Source: Mesodorylaimus sp. YZB2_4 (taxonomy: Eukaryota > Nematoda > Enoplea > Dorylaimida > Dorylaimidae). From it: a stretch of 64,000 nt of DNA. Position 1 is the first letter of the stretch. The number at the start of each line of letters is the position of its first letter. Both the position numbers and the translations under genes were made by a program. The notes beneath the pieces were generated by a model. That model searched no databases. It was not told the origin of the DNA and saw only the letters and a program-made list of their open reading frames with translations. Below, piece after piece: positions 1-11,445 of the stretch. The stretch lies in assembly GCA_030248295.1 (NCBI GenBank), contig JASANH010001409.1:186001-250000 (forward strand), read 5' to 3'.

Positions 1-155
1 CAAAACGGTGATCCACCCAGTATCGCCGTATGGGTTCGAATGCTGGCCTGCTTCATCCACCCATGAACAGCCCCTCAACACTGTAGAGGCTCGAGTAGCA
101 GTCGATACTCTGCACGGAGCTGGCAGCTGGGTGCGTCACCCTTCAGGGAGACTTT
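1..155 (+). repeat. SINE-like fragment at left edge
   Basis: The first bases contain a B-box-like GGGTTCGAATGC at about 33-44 and, near 126-150, the string GGGTGCGTCACCCTTCAGGG. That string resembles the core seen in tRNA-headed repeats near 28.4 kb and 53.8 kb (GGGCGACTCACCC). I read it as the 3' part of a tRNA-derived SINE cut by the window edge. No full A box is visible. Confidence 0.35.
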
Positions 156-1990
156 TCAGCCATGTATTAGGTCGGAGGACTTGGTAGGCTTCCCTGGGTT
201 GCTGGCTGGCGTGGTGCAAAAGCTTCGCCCGTCACTCCCCTCAGTAACTCGTATTACAACATTATGGAGATGCGGATAATCCAGTGAAGCTTGGGTATCT
301 AGCGGTAGGATCGCATTATGACTTTTCCAATTCCACATCCAATTTGAGATTTCGATCGCCTCAGGGGAGGAAATTCGGATCCTACTGTGAAAGTGAATCT
401 CATGACATCCGACGTTGCCATCGAATCAAGAAGCGAAAGATAAAGATTTGAAAAACAAAGTGCCGTACATCCCGCAAATTCGCCATGGTATTTGCAACAG
501 CATCACTAAAACTGATGGGAGCAGAACAGCGCTCTCTGTTGCTGCAAGTGACGATGATGATGATGAATTCTGATTTACCTGTGAATTTTGATCGTTTTTT
601 GGAAAAAACCAGCATCAAATTTAGGGACCTGTTACCCTTATGCACCAGGAAGATGCAGAAAAAAAGGTTATATGTGGGACATAGAACCTATTCGCTGGGA
701 GTCAGTGGAGGGTAAAGGTCATATGTACGTGTGATTAGCTAATTAAGAGGCCGAGAGTGAATTGAATCAGCAAGTTAGGGCCCAAAAACTTTTAAACCAG
801 TTAGGAACTGGACTAATTAAATTTCAAGTCATAAGTATCTTTGTTTCTGTAGCGGCGGTCATTAAACTTCGGTTGCAATTGTCTCAAAATCAGGTTTTTG
901 TCACATATGACCATTTTGCATGGCCCATTGTTAGCTTTATCAGCGACTCCCCCTCTTCCCTGGCTGGGCAGGCGGAGTTGTATCAGGACAAATAGAAAAA
1001 CCACGAGTTCGACGTCTCGGTCTCGCTACAGCCCTGACAGGGAGGATAACAAAACGTCTATGCACCGGGTGCGCATTAGATGTATTTTGCAAACTGACGA
1101 TGAGGCACACTACTTCAGGACAGTCCAGGGATCGGCGAGATCGATCGACTCCTGATCAGATCCTCCTGACCCTCCTCACGAGCGCGAAGTTCGTTCTAAG
1201 CCACCACCATCGGCCGCGATTGCCTGTTTTTCGTTTGGAAGGATAGGCGCGGGGGCCCTGCGCCTTTCTGAGGTAACACGCTTCTCAAGGCACGGACTCG
1301 TTTTCTCGTCGCTCCCATGACCCACCCTTCTCCTAGGAACCCAACAGACACTATGCACACGGCCACGATCAATACAAGCAATGACATGCCACACACAAGT
1401 TGTCACGATCGAGATCACTGGATGTCACACCGACGATCGCAATTCGTCCAAGACGCCCAATGGTCGACGGCAGAGTTGGAGCTCGATTCATCGTTTGGCT
1501 TGGCCGTGTATGCAGATTCGGTCTTGTCCTTATTCGCTGCTTGACTGGCCGGGTTCTCACCGTGACGCACTTACGAGTTGGGACTTGAGCTTTGATACCA
1601 GCAAAGCAACCTCGAAGGAAGGGGAGGAGACAACTCACCTCACCGAGTCCTTCACTGTCGACCAGTACGTTAGAGATCAAATAACGAGACCATCTTCTGG
1701 GCTGATCATCCAGCCATATACCACTCGTATAGGAAGTCTCGTCTGAAAGTTAAAAGACGCTAGAAGTCAGTCTGCTGAGTAAACGAAGTTTACCTCTGGT
1801 CTTGTCCGTCGCTCGTTGTATTCGATTGCCGTTTCGTCGGTTCTTCTTTCTTGTGTGACGTTGGCCTGATCGTGAGACCAGTTTCCAGCTGCACCGCGTG
1901 GAGGTCGTCACATAGCAGCCATTCCGATACACAGACCCATCTGGCGTTTGCCGAGACCAACATTCTTGGGCGACTGCAATGAGACCAGCC

Positions 1991-2075
1991 GGCGTGGGCA
2001 ACAAGACCCACACTCGCTGGCAACTGGATCACCGGCAATGGCAACGGACTGACAGGCGTGGGCAACGAGACCCAA
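1991..2075. repeat. imperfect two-copy direct repeat
   Basis: GGCGTGGGCAACAAGACCCA recurs about 64 bp later with one change (AAC-AAG to AAC-GAG). No coding or RNA role is evident. Confidence 0.5.
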
Positions 2076-2620
2076 ATTTGTGCAGCCAAGACCATCATTC
2101 GTGAACGAGCAGTCAATCGGAATGACGAGAAATGGCTAGGGAGAGCGCTTATATGTACTGGCTGCGAGGGTGGTGTAAAGTGTCAACAGTGCAGTGGGCC
2201 AGCCAGGGCAGTGTAAAGTGGCGAGCATGCACCATACGTGGAAGGCTGCGAGGCCAATGAGGAGTGGCGAGAATGCAGTATAACAGTAAGAAAAATATGA
2301 TGGTGTCCAGCGAGTGGTCTATCTATCGATCGTGGGCTGATTTCGCAGTGTTCGATGGACGCCTTCGAGGGCGATTCTCTCGATAGGGGGGCACCCTACT
2401 TGCCCGATTGGTCCGATCCGATGTGGGTGGATGGAAATGGTGCTCGGTGATTCGCTGATCGGGTCCGATCTATGAAAACGTGATGTGAACAAGGCAGAGT
2501 CTAAATCCCATATAACCCCCATTTACTACTAAAGTTTCTGATGCAAGAGAATACATGAAAGCCTTTTTTGCTTTCTAGGACTTATCTCTCCCAAAAGCTT
2601 TCAGAACCCCCTCCCTTGCT

Positions 2621-2636
2621 GGGGGGGGGGGGGGGG
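2621..2636 (+). repeat. poly-G tract (16 G)
   Basis: Uninterrupted run of G, one of seven long G/C homopolymers in the window. Confidence 0.9.
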
Positions 2637-3179
2637 TAAGTTTCGAATACTGTACTTGGACATTCGTAGTTTGACTCACTTACAGGCCCAGTTTCTTACC
2701 TTTTTGAAATCATGCAAGCCTCGGGCCTGCGATTGCGGGTTCATAGATTAATACTGTATGCCTCTGATTGTGAGTTACAAATAGCACGCATATTGTGCGA
2801 ATAAATGTTTCTGCAAAACCTATTTTTATGGTCCGATCTACAGTCTTTTTTCCTACGATTCAGTGTCTCCAAGACCAGACAATGAGGTCTTTCAGAGAGG
2901 GTGTTGACAATCCAGTCCAGGCGCCACAGGGAAGTTTTGCTACATTGATGCCGTGTGTTTCTTACATGTCCTTGGTGCAACCTGTTGTTGTGACAGCATA
3001 ATCGATGTTATTGGAAGTAATATTCAGTCTAGTGCCTATAAAATACGAACACAACTACGAAAAAGCTACGAATGACGAGAGAGCGTGCAGCGAGGAAACC
3101 TGACAACAGCTACATTACTGCCAGAGTTCCTCGTATTAGGGTATGCGATTATATGTAACAGCCATTGCCAAGAGTTTTA

Positions 3180-3194
3180 CCCCCCCCCCCCCCC
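3180..3194 (+). repeat. poly-C tract (about 15 C)
   Basis: Uninterrupted run of C (poly-G on the minus strand), 540 bp from the previous tract. Confidence 0.9.
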
Positions 3195-3998
3195 GTATTA
3201 CCCATCTTACTTATTTCTCACGCAGTCTTAAAGAATATAGCCTCCTCTTCAAGGGAAGGTCCTTGTAAAGCTTTATTATTCGCAGTCTCACGCAGCGCCA
3301 AGAAATCGGATAAGAACCCTGCCTTGCCCAGGCTTGTTAAGAAATGTTGGTGGGGGCAAGGTTGTCAAGACTTCATCACAGCTGGAAATGCGCTTGCTCA
3401 TGACAGGCGGAAAATCAGCACCATTACTCTTTTCGGAAAGCTCTTCCAGCGACGGATTCTTTACCTGCGGCCACTATGATGTAGGTGAAGTCGTAAGGTA
3501 CGATAAAATCGATTGCATGCTACCAAAACATGGTGTACGGGTACTTTCAGTTTTATGCGTCAGTATGCTTGCCTATCTGATCAAAGACTCAAAATGACAG
3601 ACATTCTGACTAACTAGCATCGCGGCGGTAATGGCTGGAAAGTGGAATCAAAAAGCTACTCTCCCTATACAGCGGTGAAAACAGAAAATCGATAGACGGT
3701 GTTTTAAAGTTGCAGAGCACTGCTACAAGCAAAGTGATTAGCGCCGTGATGATCAAACGGCTGATGATAGGCAGACAGCGACGTCCTGGTATGACTGGCA
3801 GCCTAGGGCCTATCCTGTTTCGCATTTCCTGCGCCCAGGTTGGTCTTGTCGTTTGACGTAAATTGATCACGCCAAGACATTGGTAGCATGTTCTAGACAG
3901 TGTTTCTTCATCAGTTTCCGGCGTGATCAGCAGACTCAGCTACCACGGCGACCAAGTGCAAAGAGGCACACTGTAGCAAAGTGCTACTATCATTCTTG

Positions 3999-4289
3999 TC
4001 AGATCTTTCTGTTTCTGCCATTGAAGAAAAATGCCGCTTTCTGATAAGCTTCTGCCAGAAGTGCCTGCTCCAGTGTACCCTGCAGCTGCTCATGCGCGAT
4101 TTTCGCATTTGGAAAAGAGGTATACAACCCACATATTTGTTCTTTCACGTGGCGATTCGTCCAGCAACAAAACTCCTCTTCGGTAGTTTTTGACGTCTCA
4201 TCAGTAGGGCTTGTCTTAACCGATTTATGCTTTCGAATTGAAGTTCCGCTTTCAGCTTTTTCGCTAATTATATAAATTGCCAATACCAA
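3999..4289 (-). CDS. possible 3' exon, unrecognised protein
   Basis: A 96-residue minus-strand frame with protein-like composition: a short hydrophobic start (LVLAIYII), a Lys/Ser/Thr/Glu-rich stretch, then a part containing CCW and an ICGLY motif, ending at a stop. It begins after an acceptor-like tttcag-poor AG and has no Met, so if real it is a terminal exon of a gene whose 5' part I cannot place. It lies just downstream of the CPG4-like gene on the same strand but is not in its reading frame. It may be chance. Confidence 0.22.
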   Translation of the reverse strand: MVLAIYIISEKAESGTSIRKHKSVKTSPTDETSKTTEEEFCCWTNRHVKEQICGLYTSFPNAKIAHEQLQGTLEQALLAEAYQKAAFFFNGRNRKI

Positions 4290-4627
4290 GCTAGTGTCAC
4301 TAAAGGTCAGCCTATTTCAGTGGGCTGATAATCTGATTGAGTTTCTTGAAAATATTGTGATGACTATTTATGATTATCGAGCTGTTTTATGCTCGCATAA
4401 CAACACTTCCTTTTCGCCCCCTCCACCTCGCAGGAGTGCCACGTGGTTCTCAGCTAAAGTCCGTCTTGATGCTGAGGTGACCCCGCTTGAGTGGCCGCAT
4501 CCAAACCCCCAGGACTGCCTGACATTTGCAGTTTAATTTTACGTACAACGGGTAATGCCAGCAGGAAAAGAGCTAGATGGAACAACAAGCTTCTGTGGCA
4601 AAGATAAGTATCAGCTAGAAGGAAGAA

Positions 4628-5899
4628 TCAGCTCACCAAACTTAAAACAGAGCACAGGAAACAGCACATCAGGAATATTGTGTGCATGGATGCAAAAGAC
4701 ACGATTACACGAGTGCCCGATGCCCCGTATCCTCTAGTGCTTGACTCCCAATACGGGTAGGGATTGGGGTTGACGTCCGCCAAGGGGTTCGAGACTGTGT
4801 TTGGATTAGGGAAGGGAGCTGGTTGAGGGAATAATGGCTGAAATGGATTGGGATTGGGAAATGGTATGTTCGGATTTGGTAGAGGAATTGGTTTTGGGTC
4901 TGAAATTGGTGTCGCTCCAAGACCTGGAATCGGGGTACCCATGACGATCGCTTGGCATTCTTCTGGAAGTGTGTAATACATGGTGCGTCCATTTAGATCG
5001 TATTGGACGTAGGTGCGTGCATAATTCGGGTCCTGTTGTTTTCGCACACTAATCATCGTGTTTTGCAGTGCCTCAGCCACTAAATTAGCCGTTGTTTGGC
5101 CGCAACGTGCCGCCACTTGAGGACGCCGGCAATCGGATAAGCATTTTAAGTAGCTAGGAACAAAAGTAGTCTACTCTGACGTAAAATATGGCATGCAGGT
5201 ACTTACCGGCAGTCGCCAGCCATGTATATTTTCGGGTCGATGCCTGTTTGTGGTTGTAAATACATTCTGGAGGCGTGTTCAAATTGCGAACATTGCTGAG
5301 CACACAGTCCCGCCGTCACAACAATTGAACTTTGCAGACATGGCAATGCATTGGAAAAATCTGAAAGTATCAAACATTTTAGCTTTGTCGCCCCAACTCT
5401 TCGTGCACCCTACCTTCTAGCCGTTGTATGCAAATGTAGTCAGCCAGTCCGTAGCCTGCCATAGCCGCTGTCTTTTGTGGTGATGGAGGGCACCGCTCGT
5501 ATTGCCTTCGGCCGGCGTGGTAGTTCCTATAGTAGATGCCATCTTCAACGTGACCTATAGCATTACCTCCAGGCTCTCTCACCTGCAGTAGTCCTTGAAT
5601 GTCTGAGGACTAAAGTTCTGCGTAAACAGATTCTCGTACAAATGCCTCGATGAGGGCATCGACAAAGTGAATGCGGCGAATTGGCTGAATCTGGTGGCTG
5701 CTGGAACGTACCATCGCTGTAAGGCTTGTTCCAAGCACGAATCTGGGTTAATGCTGTTTATAGGAACATACTGAGTGGTGACTGGTACTGAAGAAAAGTT
5801 ATGTTGGTAACTTTAGGATCTTGGGGATGAATAATGCAACTTACCGATCCTTAAAACTGATAGGAAAAAGCCAAACGATTTCAACGTGGAAAAATCCAT
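4628..5899 (-). CDS. secreted CPG4-like cysteine-rich protein (copy 1)
   Basis: Five exons: 5899-5845, 5787-5583, 5526-5414, 5360-5207, 5153-4628, giving 350 aa with consistent phases 1,2,1,2. The N-terminus (MDFSTLKSFGFFLSVLR) is a signal peptide. The body carries the spacing SC...F..YCR...C...GYGLADYICI...PCLQ...C..QC...GDCRYLKCLSDC......CG. I associate this framework with the nematode chondroitin proteoglycan 4 domain, secreted proteins of egg and matrix. After the domain comes a Pro/Asn-rich stretch built on PNP and PFPNPN units, then a hydrophobic C-terminus ending LMCCFLCSVLSLVS that resembles a GPI-anchor signal. Introns are 53-60 nt except two of about 50-70. A paralogue with the same exon plan lies at 20298-21796 on the plus strand. 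The family call is from memory of the pattern; the gene structure is directly supported. Confidence 0.8.
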
Positions 5900-7347
5900 T
5901 TTCCAGCTAATTAACACCGGACGACTTCTGAGCAATTATCGATAGAGCGGGAGTAACAGGAAGGATGTACCAAGAGGACGGATGATAAAAGACTTTGACT
6001 GTTGGCTCAAATACAGGCATTTAGCTGGCAGTATTAGAGTGGCACTAGTCATCGTTTCTACTTTCTTCCTCCCACGAGTTCTCCTCGGTCGCGAGGCGCC
6101 AGGTGTACCCACTATGCTTCATCCTTCGCTTTGCTTGAACAAACAGGGACTCAAAATCCGTAAAGGCCAGCACTATCTCATGCACTTTGTTGTTGTTTTT
6201 CGGGACTGTGATTCAGAGGCGCCTGAACAAATTGAGACTCTTCTTCTACGAGGCCTAGGGCTTGAGGGAGAGACGTTAGGGAAAGAGTGCGGGATATCAG
6301 AATGCCAGCAGAAGACTCTGGCACGTGAGATTGGTCTGAGAATTGTGTAATATGGGACTTAAAAACGCCAGATTTCCGCCTGTCACTACCAGACGCCTGT
6401 ATGCTTTTCAAGGGCGTGGGTGCGCCAAAAAAGTATTTTCTTCATTTATGCTAATAGGATCTCACGAACAAACAATATTCCTGGGGAGGGAGATTATGCA
6501 TCTGGCGTCAAGCATCATCCATTACGTCTCTAGGGTATCCCGAAACGGAACTTTGCTAAGTCTTATGCGTCACTTGGATGTTTTCTAGAAGAAAACTCTG
6601 AGCTGATGAGTCGGGAAACTTGAAAATCCGGTATATTTCATTTTAAATTAATCTTATCGCGCGAGATGAAAGGTAATAAAAGACGGTAGGGAGATAATCG
6701 TTTTTAGATTATTCCCTTATCTGTAGGCGTCCCGAGCGTACGAGTCAGACTATGGCGAATGCAAATGTGCTATCGCCCTAGAATTATTATAACTGCCGAC
6801 TCATCCCGGCTAATTAAGTTTCCTAAATTGAAGTAAGTGTCATTCGGCTTATGAGACAATTGTTTCGTGCCTGTTGCCTGGCGAATGTTATGTAGTCACA
6901 TGAGCAACCTTTCATAACAGGGCACAAGTTTTCATGCTCGTACAGATCAAGTAATACATGACAATACCGTAGCTGCATCCGTGTCATGTAAACTTTTCTC
7001 TTACAACGAGAACAATAAGGTATTTTTTAAATGAGCCTCCTTATAATCATTTGAAGAAGCCGATTTTGTGAAATCAGCTTTTCACTGTCTTGACTTGATA
7101 TCTTTCATCGTTCGATACCAGTCGTACGGCATCATTGAGAGCATGCTCAGGTACCTGAAAGTGAGTGAATTTCAGATACAAATAGACCCGACGGGGGGGG
7201 GGGGTCTTGTGATCTTGATATTGCTTTGCCTGGGACAAAGAGAGCGTGTTGAGGCGAGGCCGACAGTGACCACGAATGAGTGCTGTTCAAGGAGATTATG
7301 GCACATTATGATCCTAACTGAGCAAAAGCAACTTTTATGAAGCTCAC
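5900..7347. other. no supported gene
   Basis: This region is either the large first intron of the minus-strand gene starting at 7508 or intergenic. A plus frame at 5982-6350 (122 codons) and a minus frame at 6178-6411 exist but have no domain, splice or homology support. It contains a 12-G tract at 7193. Confidence 0.5.
7193..7204 (+). repeat. poly-G tract (12 G)
   Basis: Uninterrupted G run in gene-poor DNA upstream of the CPG4-like gene copy 1. Confidence 0.9.
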
Positions 7348-7508
7348 CTGACAGGCTCGTTGGGATTGGAACCAGATGGGCGGCCTCGTCCAGGGATGGC
7401 CACGATGCGCCACTTTGGAATCTTAGGCAGCTTCGAGTCGGCCATCACCGCCTGTTGACCATAAGCTAGTAAGATGCAAACAAGAACACAAGCAGTAACA
7501 GCATTCAT
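7348..7508 (-). CDS. first exon of a secreted protein gene (partial)
   Basis: The Met at 7508 opens a clean signal peptide (MNAVTACVLVCILLAYG...) followed by a basic, proline/glycine-rich start of the mature protein (KLPKIPKWRIVAIPGRGRP). The exon ends in phase 2 at a consensus donor (CAG|gtgagc) at 7347. On the minus strand about 90 bp upstream of the Met is a strong TATA box (GCATATATAAC) with a plausible start site 25-30 bp after it. I could not place the following exons with confidence; they should lie between 7340 and 5900. The protein is unrecognised. Confidence 0.6.
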
Positions 7509-7589
7509 CACGGGATGATTCGATTGACTTGGAGAGGGCTGACGAGAAAAGTGAGCAGCGGCGAGAACTGATCTGAGCCGCCACTGTCG

Positions 7590-7606
7590 CTAGTTATATA
7601 TGCGAC
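7590..7606 (-). promoter_or_regulatory. TATA box for the secreted-protein exon
   Basis: Minus-strand GCATATATAACTAG lies about 85-95 bp upstream of the ATG at 7508, leaving room for a transcription start and a short leader. It matches the TATA consensus, and its position relative to the signal-peptide exon supports it. Confidence 0.5.
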
Positions 7607-8989
7607 TAAGCGCACATAATTTTCATTTTCCGCATCAAATTAAGAGAATTAGAGGGGATGGCAGGTCATCCTTCGTCACAATTCCTTCCGAATTACGCAC
7701 GCCCATTGACGTACATCCGTCTTTTCTTCAGAAAATACGGCGAGCCTCTGTATTCTTTATTATCAAATACTTTGGCAAGCAGCTCGAGTCCAAGCACCCT
7801 GCAGTATATATGTAATACATTGCGAGGCGGAAAAAATGTTTTCAAGACCTTTGCTATGATTGAAAAATACCAAAAACCTGAACACTTGAACAATGGCACG
7901 CTACAGTAAGAAAATGCTTAATTGGACATCTTTGGTCTTTTATGTCTGTCGCCTGCGTCATCGAGGTCCAAGCAAAGGGCGCCGGTACTGGCTCTTTGTC
8001 TTCAAGTTCTTACACGGGTCTACAAGTAATGTCAAACCTACGGGTTTGATTGCGAGATTTCCGAAGCCAGCGAGAACAAAGCTTGTCTTTTGCAAAACCA
8101 GTTTGAAAAAAAATTTATTTTTAACATTTCTGAAATCACAATGGAATGCCGAAGAACTTTTTGCTGGCCCATACTGTCCATTGTCTCTCTCTTCGTAAGG
8201 TTCCATTTGATTAGCACATCGCTTGGAGCCACGCTTCAGGATGCCCAGGCATGTTCAGTGTCAATTCCGGATCCGGGTCTCTCGTTCATTTAGGAAGCAC
8301 TTTAAAAGTGCCTTGCATTGTCGCCTTTCCTGTGACATGCCTTGCTTAAATAATCTGGCCAAAGCAGAAGGTTTTTTTTGTACGAGCAACAGGAAACTCT
8401 ATTGTTAGCCCAACAATCTAGTCGTGTTGACGTGCTCAGTGAAATACCCTTTCGAGGACGTGTTTATGAGATGCTCAAAAGGTCGTCGCTAATAATCTTA
8501 TCTATTTAGCGATCGGGTAAATCTTTATCGATTGTTTTTCCCTCAACGCAGTAATTGCTACCGGATGGAGGTTGCTTACATTATATTCAAGACTTACGTG
8601 CGCATTGGCCTTGTTTGCGCAAGCGGACAGGAAAGCAGCACTGAGCGGCACGGGTTTTGCCTTTCCTCCACACTTATCCATCGGATGTACAATTTCAGAA
8701 AAAAGAGGAGCAAAGCTTATCCGAATCCGCTTCACGCGCTCACCTTTTCAAGCTATATTCTGTGCATTTGACACATGTTTTGCGCAACCCACTCGAAACA
8801 CGCGAATAGAATATCTGCATCGGACACTGGGCGAGTGGTCTTGTGCGGGCGTCGTGCATTTGACAAGTTCGAATAGGTCGCATGTGACAAACACAGATCT
8901 GGACATGTTCTTAAAAAAGGCACAAAATTTTGTTCCACATTGTTGTAAGTTTCTGGCTAGTGTGCGAGAAGAGTTGGACAGAATCGAGG
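7607..8989. other. no supported gene
   Basis: A plus-strand frame at 8572-8997 is 141 codons long but lacks an ATG at its start and has no recognisable domain. Antisense frames are equally open. I see no repeat or RNA gene. Confidence 0.45.
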
Positions 8990-9239
8990 ATGGCTAAGGG
9001 ATTCCTCGTACTCATTGTTTTGGTGGCGTTCTTGCACTTAGGGACGCACGCTTTTGGCAGTTTCGAACAAGTCGACGACGACGTGGAGATTGGTGATAAG
9101 TAAGTGTCGGTACTTGTTCTATTACAGAGCACATGCAAGGTTGCCCATGCTGTGACCGCCAAGGTTCGAGGTACTACATTGCGGAGGCGTATCCCAATTA
9201 CGCAACTATACGGCTTCTGAAATCAAGGGAAATATTTGA
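8990..9239 (+). CDS. candidate small secreted protein
   Basis: Exon 1 (8990-9099) encodes a textbook signal peptide (MAKGFLVLIVLVAFLHLGTHA) and an acidic segment (DDDVEIGDK), ending in phase 2 at gtaagt. Joining to an acceptor at 9163 gives a 62-aa product ending at about 9239, with one HCGG motif and an N-glycosylation site (NYT). In another frame the same downstream DNA reads CPCCDRQG then a long open stretch to a gtgagt donor at about 9253, which would need an acceptor I cannot find. The signal exon is solid; the rest is uncertain, and no family is recognised. Confidence 0.38.
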
Positions 9240-9253
9240 TAATGTCGAAGACG

Positions 9254-11445
9254 TGAGTCAAATGCCAAGAGAAGCACGAAGAAATACGAGTGAATAGTTA
9301 TGCTGGGAAGGGAAGCCTAAAAGTCTAAGTGCTTACGTGCCGTTCTCTCACATAGCTTTGACCTTCGGATTTTTCATTTTCATTTTTCGCTGTCTTCTTT
9401 TCAGCCACATCACCAAACGAGCCGAGCCTGAAGAGCAGCACCCCGCAGAACGAGCAGTTTCCCGATCGCGATTGCTTTGGCGTCTCCTGGGTATTCGAAT
9501 CCGTCGCAACGAAGACGAGCAAAGAAGATCGACGAGATGTTTCTATCGGCCGTCCACTATGCTTTCCAGATCGCGGTGTCTGCCCCGCTCGGACTAGTGT
9601 CCTGTCTTCCAAGACAAGACGAGTGTGAGAAACGTGGGCTTCTTTTGACAGCCTTGCGTGGGCAGTGCAGGCAATAAAAGGGATCGTCTGCGTGGAAAAT
9701 TAGGTGATCCTGCTTGCGTATGGCTTGACTTAGGGGCTTTGAGAAGCACACTATGTGCGAGTTATTTATGGGTGCAAAGACCTGCACAAGCAGTAAAACG
9801 CGTCGCTTTGTGCCGCATTGTCCCAATTCGTCTTTCGGACCTGACAAAAGGTAATCAAATTAATTTCCAGATTCGTCACTGTCATGAATATAAAGGTCAC
9901 GGTAATTACTGCACCATATGTTGGGCGTGGCAGCAAAAACGGACTGCACGCCAATCACATTAGGTTATCGAACCAGACTACGTCCATCTCTCGGCACACT
10001 TCAAGTCAACTATTCAAATCGATCCTTTATTCTCAACAGATATGCCCATTTTAAAATGTGCACCAGCTTATCAGGATTGCCAAGGCAGAAAAGAATAAAC
10101 TGTTTACACGAATGGCCTATTTCTATGTGTTCATATACGAAGGAACCATGTGTTCATGTACGAGTAGGAACCAGCCAGCAGGAGGTCGCACCGTATGGCT
10201 TAAAGAAGCGATGATGGCACCAGTAGTTTTGATCGGGTCTCGTACTATGACTAGAAGGCATCAGACGCGAGTTTCAGATCACCGTCTCGGCGCAAAACCG
10301 TAAAAGTATGGGAATAGTGGAAATCTGATATAGTAGGTCTCCTTTCACTCGAAGCTCATCGATTGAGCGGCGGCCGAGGTCTACGCCGACAAACCAATGG
10401 CTGAGAACGCTCTACAATTGGGATGTTCAGTATGACTGCGGAGCTGCTTTTGACACCGCACGGCTTGACCTCCAGATTGCAAATCTTTGTTGATCCTCAC
10501 GGAGTTTCCGGCGCTTTGATGAGAGAGGTCAGAAAGATCATTTTCTGACAACACCTACTAGTAATAAGTTACTAAAGAAAGCTAAAGCTAGTTTCGCACC
10601 AAAGCCACTATCTGAGCATTACAGCAGGGCAAAGGAAGAGTGGTATGCAGTACCTCACCGACCAGAGTTCGTATTTATCTCATTGCTCTCCAGACTTTCA
10701 AACTGTTCTTAGCGCTAAAGGTTGTAGCCCTAGTCATTGTCAGTTTGACATATGGAGACTTAGAGACGAGGTGCCTGAGGTACGCGTCCGGTATCCCCGA
10801 CTAACAGACAATGATTAATTCATTTATTCCCTGGCTCTTCACTATTTTCTTCACCTTTTTATCGCGTGCAAATAAAATTCGTCTCACTTCGAGATAAATA
10901 CAATAGTTGATTTGGTCACAGTACATAAGGAACTCTATGGATATTTCGGAGTACACTGTTTAAACACACTGAAGAAGCTGCCTTCTAGCATCAGCCCACC
11001 TGAGCCATGCTGGTATAGTCGAGCATTCTTTCACAGCATGAGTTTGTAGCAGGTGGTCTCGTTGCTGTCTGTGAGACCTAGCTTAATCGGGACACTCGCA
11101 GCGCAGATAAGCCTTCTTAGCAGAGACGCAATCTTCAAGATCCTTGATCCATCAAAGTTTAAGAAGCGCAAAAATTCATGCTTTTCAGGTTAGATTACTG
11201 GAGTTTGGTAAAATGTGTTGCGCTGAACTCGCTTGTTTGTTCTCTTATCAGAATGGTGTAAGCTGGACGACCTGGCACAAATTTGTCAATAAAAATTTTT
11301 GTGCCTCCTTGTGCAACAAGTGGTCAAGTAACATTGTTTACCAATCAGGGACTCGTAGTGTCATTGTCCTGCAAGCGGCGAATTGTACGGCGGTGGACAA
11401 TATTCAAGCAATTCCACTCTCACTTGCAACACGCTGCGTGATACA
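9254..11445. other. no supported gene
   Basis: There are several frames of 80-100 codons around 9330-9680 and 9650-10300 on both strands, none with splice-consistent neighbours or a recognisable domain. One plus-strand fragment near 10400 (WDVQYDCGAAFDTARLDL) looks protein-like but is isolated. Confidence 0.4.

Larger units (their letters stand above)
156..3998. other. gene-poor stretch
   Basis: I see no supported gene here. All open frames are short, lack splice-consistent partners and look like chance. The stretch holds an imperfect direct repeat at 1991-2075 (GGCGTGGGCAACAAGACCCA and a near copy about 64 bp later), a 16-G run at 2621 and a 15-C run at 3180. A minus-strand frame near 3700-3790 encodes a hydrophobic stretch but has no convincing exon boundaries. 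Confidence 0.5.

Noticed and set aside
5982-6350. 122-codon ATG-started plus-strand ORF
   Set aside because: No domain, signal peptide or splice support; within chance expectation.
8572-8997. 141-codon plus-strand ORF
   Set aside because: No ATG at its start, no domain, and antisense frames are equally open. ORFs of this length are expected by chance in 64 kb of balanced composition.
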